NCBI RefSeq assembly: GCF_030580955.1
Contig: NZ_JAUQON010000013.1
Coordinates: 62,001-126,000 of the forward strand
Direction of reading: 5' to 3'
Length of the DNA stretch: 64,000 nt
DNA from: Hymenobacter convexus
GTDB lineage: Bacteria; Bacteroidota; Bacteroidia; Cytophagales; Hymenobacteraceae
A program made the translations under genes and the position numbers. Below the pieces are notes generated by a model that was not told the origin of the DNA, made no database searches, and saw nothing but the letters and a program-made list of their open reading frames with translations. Of this stretch, positions 5,321 through 12,394 are shown piece after piece. The number at the start of each line of letters is the position of its first letter. The first letter of the stretch is position 1.

Positions 5321-6622
5321 TTATTCGTCCTGCCAATTGATGCCGGCGTGCTTCGAGAGCACAAGGCGGGCCTGGTCGAGCCATTGAGTAATCCAGGCGT
5401 GTTCTTTTTTAGACATCCAGCGGTTGAACTTGCCGCGCACCTGCACCACGGTGCGGTCGGCCGTCACCTCCAGCGTCAGGGCGCGAACCCCGTCCACGGT
5501 GAAGGAAAAAATGCCGCAGCGGCCTTTCCGGCACGATTGCAGGTAGCTTGCCACGCAGTGATGCATGGTCCGACCCTCCTCCACGAGCTGTTCGTAAGAG
5601 GTGAGCTGCTCGATGCGCACCCGTCCGCTCATGTAATTGGCTATCAGCAGGCCGGGCCAACGGGTGTTGGCCGGCATGGCCACTTCGCCCGATTGGCGAC
5701 GCTGCCGGGTCAGTCCCCGGTGCCAGGCTTCAGTTTGGGCCAGCACCGACGCCATGCTGCGCCCCTTGAGCGAGAAGCCCGGCTGCGCCGGCTCCGTCCC
5801 GATGCCGACGCTGCGCTTCTGATGAATCCAGTCGCAGACGGGGCCAAAGTGGCGCGGGTCGACCATCGGCGTGGCCAGGAAAAAGTCCACCACGCCCAGC
5901 CAGAAGTCGTCATCCGCCAGCGGGGCCCGGCCCAGGCGCGATTCCATCACCACGCCCCACCACGCCAGCGCATCGCGGGCGGCGAGTTGGGCGTAGCGCA
6001 AGGCTTCGCGGAAGGTGCAGCCGGCGGGGGCCTGCCGCATGCCGTGCTCCAGCCGTTTGCTGAGGGCCACGGGCAGGCCGGGGAAGCTGCGCAAGGACTG
6101 CCCTTTGCCCAGGTGAACAGTCAAATCGGGCAGGTTCACGCCGTCTTCCACCAGCGTGGGGCGCGTCCAGGACTCAATCAGCCAGTCCGGCGTGTTGCCG
6201 TAGCGGTCGAACAAGTGCTGCACCAGGCCGGTAAGCTGCCGGTACACGTTGCTGCTTTTGGGTTTCCAGTCGGCCACCTCGCGCACTCGCTGGGTATAGC
6301 GCTCGGCAAGCGCGGCCACCGCCATACCCAACTCGGGCCGGTGCAGCACGCCTATTCGCCTGGTAGCCAAGGCTTGCAGCGCCAGGCGAACCGTGGGCCG
6401 AATTTCGGCCGGCAGCACCGCCACGCAAATGGCGTACAACTGCGACAGTACCGAATCGACGCCCACCGCCTCGTACAACTGGTGGGGCGAAGGGAAGGAA
6501 AAAATGAAGTCAATTTGCCGCGACAGGGGCCATTTGCGCCAGTCGATGTGCCGCGAAAGCGCGGCACCGGCTTCTTGCCAGCGGCGGGTTTCCGCTGAAA
6601 CAGGTTTGTTACGGTTTGCCAT
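5321..6622 (-). CDS. PcfJ-like protein at the head of the Ro60/RtcB locus
   Basis: A 433-residue protein without signal peptide or membrane segment. The C-terminal third has the PcfJ signature: LVEEGRTMHHCVASYLQSC, GRCGIFSF, ALTLEVTADRTVVQVRGKFNR. PcfJ is named from conjugative plasmid pCF10 and its biochemical role is unknown. The N-terminal part is alpha-helical and not recognised. The gene is first in the minus-strand group with rsr, the structured RNA array and rtcB, so a role in the same RNA process is plausible (inference). No TAnnTTTG promoter is evident just upstream of 6622. Confidence 0.7.
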   Translation of the reverse strand: MANRNKPVSAETRRWQEAGAALSRHIDWRKWPLSRQIDFIFSFPSPHQLYEAVGVDSVLSQLYAICVAVLPAEIRPTVRLALQALATRRIGVLHRPELGMAVAALAERYTQRVREVADWKPKSSNVYRQLTGLVQHLFDRYGNTPDWLIESWTRPTLVEDGVNLPDLTVHLGKGQSLRSFPGLPVALSKRLEHGMRQAPAGCTFREALRYAQLAARDALAWWGVVMESRLGRAPLADDDFWLGVVDFFLATPMVDPRHFGPVCDWIHQKRSVGIGTEPAQPGFSLKGRSMASVLAQTEAWHRGLTRQRRQSGEVAMPANTRWPGLLIANYMSGRVRIEQLTSYEQLVEEGRTMHHCVASYLQSCRKGRCGIFSFTVDGVRALTLEVTADRTVVQVRGKFNRWMSKKEHAWITQWLDQARLVLSKHAGINWQDE

Positions 6623-7442
6623 AAAGCGGGGGCCTGCCCGCAGACAGTGCCTAGCTAGGTTTTCGAATAAGGGAGGTGGGCGCCCGCAATTGGCGGCCCG
6701 GTTTCAGTCGATTTCGCAGCCGCGCCGGACGCGACCAATGGGCCGCTGACTGGCGCGGCCGGCCCGCAGCAAGGGGCCCAGATACGGGAGGAGGAGCTAA
6801 GAAGCGCATGGTTGAAGAGCTGGAATAAGAAATGTGAAAGGGAGAAATTTAATTAGCGAATCAGCGTGCAATAATTACCTAAACTAGTATTCGTCGTTAA
6901 TTCGATTTGAATTAGGCGCACCTTTCCTGTTCAAATAAAAACGCGTTTTTATTTGGCAATTAATTGCACGAAAAAGCCCGGCTTTTACGGGCCGGGCTTT
7001 TCTATTCGCGGGATATTACGCCGAGGTTATCGACGACTCCAACTAGGAAGAAAAGCACGGCCGCACCAGTCCAGCAAGCCACCATCGGGCCGGAGTTGGT
7101 TCTGTTTGGGCAGGTAATTGAGGCGGATATGAGGCATGGATTGAATGAGGTAAGCGGTTGAAAACCGGCTAGCAACAAAAAACCCGAGCTGATGGGCCCG
7201 GGCGGTGTCAAACTTCAGCGGGGGCTGAAATCAGGCAAACGTACCGAGCAGGAACAGCCGTTCTGGCTGCTTCTTATCCGAATTACTTGTGAGAGCTATG
7301 TGGCGGTACATGGTTGTTTGCTTTTAGTAAGACAAAGGTTGAAGATTAATTTTAATTGCGCAAATTATTTTTAAAAATAATTGATAAATATTTTTTTGAC
7401 GAAAATTATAAATCGTAAAATAATGGCAAATCCACCTCATTA
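6623..7442. other. Non-coding interval upstream of the Ro60/RtcB locus
   Basis: About 820 bp with no credible gene; small open frames (6964-7161 plus, 7002-7211 minus) overlap and lack family features. It contains a strong hairpin at 6972-7001, a second imperfect GC-rich hairpin near 7186-7205 (ACCCGAGC-TGAT-GGGCCCGGG) and AT-rich stretches at 6850-6960 and 7330-7435 where promoters could lie. Confidence 0.5.
6972..7001. terminator. Bidirectional hairpin terminator
   Basis: AAAAGCCCGG with CCGGGCTTTT, 10 bp, loop of 10 nt, ending in T-runs on both strands. No gene flanks it closely, so it may belong to a lost or unrecognised small transcript. Confidence 0.65.
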
Positions 7443-7549
7443 GAACGTCATGCTGAGCGAAGGCGAAGCATCTCTACCGCGGAACGTAATTCAATTGACA
7501 GGATTACTCTCGCAGTAGAGATGCTTCGCCTTCGCTCAGCATGACGTTC
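7443..7549. repeat. Intergenic palindromic repeat, CGTCATGC family (copy 2)
   Basis: Arms GAACGTCATGCTGAGCGAAG-GCGAAGCATCTCTACCGC and the near-perfect complement flank a ~30-bp centre. The internal substitution AAGGCGAAG is matched by a compensating CTTCGCCTT in the other arm, so pairing has been kept. Confidence 0.88.
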
Positions 7550-7615
7550 TCTTCCGTTCCGTTCTACTACCCACCCTAGAAAACATCCGCCCTCGTTTCG
7601 CAGTACCTGCGGCGT

Positions 7616-8518
7616 ATGCCCTGCCTCGCCACTTCCGACCATTATACGCTCGACCTGCCCGCCGGCCACCGCTTCCCTATCGCCAAGTACGCCCTGATTC
7701 GGGAGCAACTGTTGTGGCAGGGCATCGCCGCGCCGGCGGATTTTTATGAGCCGGGGCTGTGCGCGGAGGAGGATATTCTGCGGGTGCACACGGCCGAGTA
7801 CTGGCACAAGGTGCGCGACTTGCAACTCTCGCCCCGCGAGGTGCGCAACCTGGGCCTGCCGCAAAGCCCGCAGTTGGTGCGCCGCTCACTGAGCAGTAGC
7901 GCCGGCACCGTGCAATCGGCCTTGCGGGCCCTGCGCGATGGCATTGGCCTGAACCTGGCCGGTGGCACCCACCACGCCTTTGCCGACCGCGGCGAGGGTT
8001 TTTGCGTGCTGAACGACCAGGCCATTGCCGCCGCGCACCTGCTGGCGCACGGGCTGGCCCGGCAGATTCTGATTGTAGACCTGGACGTGCACCAGGGCGA
8101 TGGCACGGCCAGTATTTTCCAGCACGAGCCGCGCGTGTTCACGTTTTCGATGCACGCCGGGGCTAATTACCCCTTGCGCAAGGAGCAATCGGACCTGGAT
8201 ATGCCGCTGGCGCTGGGCACCGGCGATGATGAGTATCTGGCGCAGTTGACGGCTACTTTGGAGCCGCTGGTGGAGCGCCTGCGGCCGGATTTTATTTTTT
8301 ACCAGGCTGGGGTCGATGTGCTGGCCACGGATAAGCTGGGCAAGCTGGCGCTCACGCCGGCCGGCTGCCAGCAGCGCGATGAATTGGTGCTCGGGCTGTG
8401 CCGTGCAGCGCGAATTCCGGTGGCGGTGAGCATGGGCGGCGGCTACTCCGAGCGGCTGGCCAACATCGTGGACGCGCACTGCAACACGTTTCGGGTGGCG
8501 TTTGAATTGTGGCCGTAA
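7616..8518 (+). CDS. Histone deacetylase family (HDAC-like) deacetylase
   Basis: A 300-residue arginase/deacetylase-fold enzyme. Visible zinc-site and catalytic motifs: GGTHHAF (tandem His), DLDVHQGDGT (metal Asp and His), FSMHAGANYP, FYQAGVDVL (third metal Asp) and SMGGGYSERLANIVDAH. Length and motifs fit the single-domain bacterial HDAC/acetoin-utilisation group acting on acetyl-lysine or acetylated small amines; the substrate cannot be told. No signal peptide, so cytoplasmic. The next gene starts 36 bp past the stop codon but has its own -7 element. Confidence 0.9.
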   Translation: MPCLATSDHYTLDLPAGHRFPIAKYALIREQLLWQGIAAPADFYEPGLCAEEDILRVHTAEYWHKVRDLQLSPREVRNLGLPQSPQLVRRSLSSSAGTVQSALRALRDGIGLNLAGGTHHAFADRGEGFCVLNDQAIAAAHLLAHGLARQILIVDLDVHQGDGTASIFQHEPRVFTFSMHAGANYPLRKEQSDLDMPLALGTGDDEYLAQLTATLEPLVERLRPDFIFYQAGVDVLATDKLGKLALTPAGCQQRDELVLGLCRAARIPVAVSMGGGYSERLANIVDAHCNTFRVAFELWP

Positions 8519-8539
8519 ATGCGCGGCAGGGCGCAGGCC

Positions 8540-8547
8540 TACCTTTG
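8540..8547 (+). promoter_or_regulatory. TAnnTTTG -7 promoter element
   Basis: TACCTTTG ends 6 nt before the ATG at 8554, matching the Bacteroidota -7 consensus. This supports the downstream start and implies an almost leaderless message. Confidence 0.6.
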
Positions 8548-8553
8548 TATTCC

Positions 8554-9573
8554 ATGAAAAAAGCCGATTCCTCCTTCCCCTCGCCCATTACCGTGCCCGT
8601 GCGGCAAGCCGAGCAATTGTCGGACTCGCCCGCGCAACAGGCTTTCCGGCAAGCCATTCTGGACGTGGAGAACCTGCGCGAGCGGCTGCGCGACCTACGC
8701 GCCGAACAGGCCGAAGCCCGGCGGCGCTACTGGCAGCAGGTGGGCCCGGCCGCCACGGCCGTGGTGGCGGCGCGCCAAAGCCTCTTTCCCTTGCTGGAAG
8801 ACGCCCTGCTGCTGGGCTACTTCAGCCGCATGGAAGAGCAGCAGATTACGGAGTTGATTCTGGGCAATGCGCGGGCCCTGGAAAACCGGTTTGGGGAGGA
8901 CGAGGAGGCCATCATCCGCAAATACGCGCCCCACGGGCGCCATCCGGCAGCCGAGTCCGCCGCGCTTAACCACCAGCCTACAACCACCAAAACCGCCGCA
9001 GAATACACTCCGGACCCCACCCTGCTGCCGCACGAGCAAGCGGCCGCCGCGGCCCGGGCCCGTCGCAAAACCAAGACGCAGCGCCAGCAGGAGGCCGAAG
9101 CACAGGCCGACCAGAAGCAACTGGAATCCAACGCCAAAACCATCTACCGCCAGCTGGCCCGCACCCACCACCCCGACCTGGAGCGCGACCCCGAAAAGCA
9201 AGCCCAGAAAACCGCGCAGATGCAGCGCATCACCGAAGCCTACGAGGCCGACGACCTCTACACGCTGCTGCAGCTGCTGGCCGAATCGGGCCCCACCGAT
9301 GCCGAGACCGATGATGTACTGGCCCGTTACACCCGCGCCCTGCTCCAGCAGCAAACACAGTTGAAGCAGGAAATGAACGAGCTGAAATACGGCGCCCAGG
9401 GCTTCATGCTGAGCGGCACCGGCAAAAAACAGGAACTGGAATTGCGCCAGCTCAAGCGCGACCTGCGGGCCGAGGCCGAATACGTGCAGCACGTAGCCCG
9501 CCTCATGGCCGAAGCCGAAGGCTTGCGCGATGTGCTGCGCCAGTTAGCCAGCGAGGGGCTTGCGAGTATCTAG
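8554..9573 (+). CDS. J-domain-like coiled-coil protein
   Basis: A 339-residue acidic, highly charged protein without membrane segments. Residues ~188-250 (AKTIYRQLARTHHPDLERDP...MQRITEAYEADDLYTLLQL) resemble a DnaJ J domain with an HPD tripeptide, the motif that stimulates DnaK. The regions before and after are Glu/Gln/Arg/Ala-rich and predicted coiled coil. I choose the ATG at 8554 (MKKADSS) because a TACCTTTG element lies 6 nt upstream and an earlier in-frame start would overlap the deacetylase gene. The J domain lies centrally, unlike classic DnaJ, so it is probably a specialised co-chaperone. Partner unknown. Confidence 0.75.
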   Translation: MKKADSSFPSPITVPVRQAEQLSDSPAQQAFRQAILDVENLRERLRDLRAEQAEARRRYWQQVGPAATAVVAARQSLFPLLEDALLLGYFSRMEEQQITELILGNARALENRFGEDEEAIIRKYAPHGRHPAAESAALNHQPTTTKTAAEYTPDPTLLPHEQAAAAARARRKTKTQRQQEAEAQADQKQLESNAKTIYRQLARTHHPDLERDPEKQAQKTAQMQRITEAYEADDLYTLLQLLAESGPTDAETDDVLARYTRALLQQQTQLKQEMNELKYGAQGFMLSGTGKKQELELRQLKRDLRAEAEYVQHVARLMAEAEGLRDVLRQLASEGLASI

Positions 9574-9598
9574 GGCGGCTGTGGAGGGCTGATAAAGA

Positions 9599-9691
9599 AA
9601 CGTCATGCAGAGCACAGCGAAGCATCTTTACCGCCACCAGTAAATTATTACTATTGCGGGCAAGATGCTTCGCTGTGCTCTGCATGACGTT
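9599..9691. repeat. Intergenic palindromic repeat, CGTCATGC family (copy 3)
   Basis: Arms AACGTCATGCAGAGCACAGC-GAAGCATCTT and complement around a ~33-bp centre, between convergent genes. The CACAG variant in one arm is matched by CTGTG in the other. Confidence 0.87.
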
Positions 9692-9705
9692 CTTATCATT
9701 CCTCC

Positions 9706-10644
9706 CTATTTCGCTTCAACCTGGCGCGTGGCCAGCACCTCGCGCACCGACGTCCACCGGATTTCCGGGTAGCGGGCGTTGTCGAGGGGGGCCAGCTTGG
9801 GGAGGCCGGTAAACATATTGTGCAAGTACTGCATGCCCTGCCAAGGCGGGAATACGTCGTTGCTGGCAGGCATCAGGGCTTTGGTGAGCTTGCTGAGGGC
9901 GCCCAGCACGCCCACGCTGCCAGCCCACAGCAGCTTAAACGGCTGGCCCGTGACGGCGCTGGCAGCCCGTTGCAGGTCGCGGATGGTGGCTACTTCGCCG
10001 GCCACGCGCAAGTAGCGCGGGGTATGGGGGTCGAGGGCGGCGGCCGCGGTGAACTCGGCGGTGTTTTCGGTGGTGGTGAAATCCAGCGGCTGGTCGGCAC
10101 TGCCCCAGTATACCACCCGCTTCGGCCCGAACAGGATGACCGGCGCCTGGCCCGTCAGCAAGTCGGTGAACATGCCGTTGAGAATGGATGTGGCCGCAAT
10201 GGGCGCCTGGTCAAGCCGTTGATTGAACTCGCGGCGCAGGTCGAGGTTGCGGTTGCTGCCAACGGGCAGCTTGGTGTAGTCGATGCAATAGTCCGACGGA
10301 ATGAAGCGCGGCACCTCCGCCGCCACGGCCGCATCGAGCAGCCGCTTCTGGGCGTCAACAATTAATTCGCGCAGCCCCGACAGGGCCGACACCACACAGG
10401 TAGCTCCGGTGCAGGCCCGCGTCAAGGCCGTCACGCTGTTAAAATCGACCTCCACCACCGCGGCGCCGGCCTCGCGCAAAGCGGCCACGGCCGGGCTGGT
10501 GTTGCCAGCGCGCACCAGCGCCCGCACCGTAGCTCCGCGCTGCACCAGATGCCGGGCAATGCGCAGGCCCAAATCGCCGGTAGCGCCGGCCAGCACGATG
10601 GTGGAAGTTTCGGAATGCGCAGCGGAAGCGTGAGGCTCGGTCAA
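9706..10644 (-). CDS. NmrA-like NAD(P)-binding protein (atypical short-chain reductase)
   Basis: A 312-residue Rossmann protein. The dinucleotide motif VLAGATGDLGLRIARHL (residues ~17-33) and the following VRALVR are typical of the NmrA/isoflavone-reductase group. RFIPSDYCIDYTK occupies the place of the usual active-site segment, and a C-terminal substrate region follows. These proteins act as NADP(H) sensors or reductases of quinones and other small molecules; which applies is unclear. It is the last gene of a minus-strand trio TetR - hydrolase - NmrA (gaps 46 and 73 bp) and is probably controlled by the TetR protein. Confidence 0.85.
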   Translation of the reverse strand: MTEPHASAAHSETSTIVLAGATGDLGLRIARHLVQRGATVRALVRAGNTSPAVAALREAGAAVVEVDFNSVTALTRACTGATCVVSALSGLRELIVDAQKRLLDAAVAAEVPRFIPSDYCIDYTKLPVGSNRNLDLRREFNQRLDQAPIAATSILNGMFTDLLTGQAPVILFGPKRVVYWGSADQPLDFTTTENTAEFTAAAALDPHTPRYLRVAGEVATIRDLQRAASAVTGQPFKLLWAGSVGVLGALSKLTKALMPASNDVFPPWQGMQYLHNMFTGLPKLAPLDNARYPEIRWTSVREVLATRQVEAK

Positions 10645-10717
10645 AACAAGGCGGCAAAAAAGGCGTGAGGTATGCTGCTTACGGCCCCGCTGCGGCGAAG
10701 ATGCCTACGCCCATTGC

Positions 10718-11644
10718 TTACCCGATAAAAGCGACGCCGGCCTGCACTACGGCCGCATCGCGCAAGATGCGGTTGTGGCCCAGGCCCTTGGTAGCGTGCA
10801 GCACCGCGCCGGGCCAGGCGGCGGCTATTTGCCGGCCCTCGGCGAAGGGGATGATTTCGTCGTCCTCGTCGTGCACCACCAGCACGCGCTCCGTACCGGC
10901 AGTCGGCCCGGCCACGGCCACGCCGAACGATTCGGCCGGGCGGCCAGTGGCTTGCTGCACGTACTGCGCAAACTGCTCGACGAAGGTCATCGGCAGGTGC
11001 AGGAAGTCGGCAAAACGGCCGGCTACCTCCCGGGGCCCCACCGGCGCGCTCAGCAGCACGAGGCGCGGCAGGGGCCGCCCGCCGGGCAGCCGCACCGGCA
11101 GCCCCGCCACCGAAGCCGCCCCAAACGAATGCGCCACGATGGCGCGCACCTCCCCCAACGTGTCCAGCACGGCCTGCACGGCCCCGCCGAAGCTCATCAA
11201 CGTCACCATTTTCCCGGCCGAAGCGCCGTGTGCGGGGCCGTCCAGGGCCACCACGCGGTAGCCGGCCGCCAGCAGCGGCTGCACCCAGTCCCGCCAGAAG
11301 CTGGCCCGGTGCTCCCAGCCGTGCACCAGCACCACGGCCGGCGCGGCGGCTGGCCCCCACTCGTACACAGCCACGGGCCCGGTGCCGGCGGCCACGGTGC
11401 GGCGGCGGGCGTCGGCCAGGGCGGGCGCTTCCCAGTCCTTTTGCGGCAGGCGGCGGGGCGTACAAAACACCTTCCAGGCCCCCCGAAAAGCCAGGCCGGG
11501 CGCCACCGCCGACAGCACCTTCAGCTGCCAGCGCAGCAGGCGCAAACCCGCCGGTGGCGACGGATAGCGCACCCGCGGCACAGCCGTCCGGGGAGTAGCT
11601 TCGATGGGAAAATAGTCGTGGGCGGGTGAGAAGGTGTTGGTCAT
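10718..11644 (-). CDS. Alpha/beta hydrolase
   Basis: A 308-residue alpha/beta-hydrolase. The oxyanion segment VVLVHGWEHRASFW (~residues 104-117), nucleophile elbow AHSFGAAS (Ser in the GxSxG-like turn), acid motif VVHDEDDEIIPF and catalytic His in GLGHNRIL are in the expected order and spacing. No signal peptide is evident, so cytoplasmic. It lies between a TetR regulator and an NmrA-type protein on one strand, suggesting a small inducible detoxification or catabolic operon (inference). Substrate unknown. Confidence 0.88.
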   Translation of the reverse strand: MTNTFSPAHDYFPIEATPRTAVPRVRYPSPPAGLRLLRWQLKVLSAVAPGLAFRGAWKVFCTPRRLPQKDWEAPALADARRRTVAAGTGPVAVYEWGPAAAPAVVLVHGWEHRASFWRDWVQPLLAAGYRVVALDGPAHGASAGKMVTLMSFGGAVQAVLDTLGEVRAIVAHSFGAASVAGLPVRLPGGRPLPRLVLLSAPVGPREVAGRFADFLHLPMTFVEQFAQYVQQATGRPAESFGVAVAGPTAGTERVLVVHDEDDEIIPFAEGRQIAAAWPGAVLHATKGLGHNRILRDAAVVQAGVAFIG

Positions 11645-11690
11645 GATGCTGCGTCTAATGGTTCGTCATCTGAATTTGACTGTCATCACC

Positions 11691-12287
11691 TCAAGCCAGC
11701 AGTTCCAGCCGCAGCTGGCCCACGATGACCTGAAAAGGAGTTTCGTCGTGCACGCGGGCTACCTGCAGCGCCCCGGCCAGGGTGGTGAGCACCTGTGCGG
11801 CTTTGGCAGCCGGGCTGCCCATATAGCGCAGGCCGCCCGTGGCGCGGCCCACGGCCAGCACTTGGGCCAGCCACTCCGTCAGCTCGCGGTTGAAAGTGCG
11901 GAGCTCGGACTGCATGGCCGGCGGCAGGGTGCGGAAATCGGCGGCCAGGGCCCCAAACAGGCAGACCCGGCGCTCGTGGCCCAAGTGGTTGTCGTACACG
12001 GCCAGCAACGCCTCGAACTGCTCTTCCGGCTTCAGGTCGGCCACGCGGGGCAGGTCGCGCCATTTGCGCAAGCGCCGCAGCTGGCGGGTGACGAGGGCCG
12101 TGCCCAAATCGTCCTTGCTGGGATAATGGTAGTGAATAGCGGCCGGCTTCACGCCCAGCTCTTTGGCCAAATGCTGATAGCTGAAGGCATTGAAACCACG
12201 CTCCAGTAGCAGCGTCTCGGCCAGGTCGAGGATGCGGGTGCGGGTATCGGGTGGGAGTGCGGCAGCAGAACTTTGATTTGTCATCAC
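11691..12287 (-). CDS. TetR/AcrR family transcriptional regulator
   Basis: A 198-residue regulator. The N-terminal helix-turn-helix reads RTRILDLAETLLLERGFNAFSYQHLAKELGVKPAAIHYHYPSKDDL, a near-consensus TetR DNA-binding domain; the C-terminal ligand domain is not specific enough to name an effector. A near-perfect 22-bp palindrome lies just upstream, next to a TATATTTG promoter element, so it probably represses itself and the two downstream genes. A second Met (12284) is an alternative start. Confidence 0.92.
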   Translation of the reverse strand: MMTNQSSAAALPPDTRTRILDLAETLLLERGFNAFSYQHLAKELGVKPAAIHYHYPSKDDLGTALVTRQLRRLRKWRDLPRVADLKPEEQFEALLAVYDNHLGHERRVCLFGALAADFRTLPPAMQSELRTFNRELTEWLAQVLAVGRATGGLRYMGSPAAKAAQVLTTLAGALQVARVHDETPFQVIVGQLRLELLA

Positions 12288-12291
12288 AGCA

Positions 12292-12323
12292 CAAATATAC
12301 TACTTACTTACCAGTTAGTAAGT
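12292..12323 (-). promoter_or_regulatory. TATATTTG promoter and adjacent TetR operator palindrome
   Basis: The minus strand has TATATTTG at 12299-12292, 4 nt before the TetR ATG. Directly upstream at 12302-12323 lies a 22-bp palindrome with half-sites ACTTACT and AGTAAGT around TACCAGTT, symmetric at 8 of 11 half-positions. The size and TTACT/AGTAA half-sites fit a TetR-family operator that would cover the promoter. Confidence 0.65.
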
Positions 12324-12338
12324 TTTTTCAATTCAAGC

Positions 12339-12374
12339 AAAAAGCCCCTTCTCCGTTTGGAGAAGGGGCTTTTT
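12339..12374. terminator. Bidirectional terminator
   Basis: AAAAAGCCCCTTCTCC with GGAGAAGGGGCTTTTT, 16 bp perfect, 4-nt loop GTTT, T-runs on both strands. It probably ends the minus-strand T9SS gene whose stop codon is at 12395. Confidence 0.85.
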
Positions 12375-12394
12375 GCAATTACTAAGTGCAGGTG

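Noticed and set aside
6964..7211. Overlapping small frames near the 6972 hairpin
   Set aside because: They overlap on both strands, run through a terminator hairpin and have no recognisable features.
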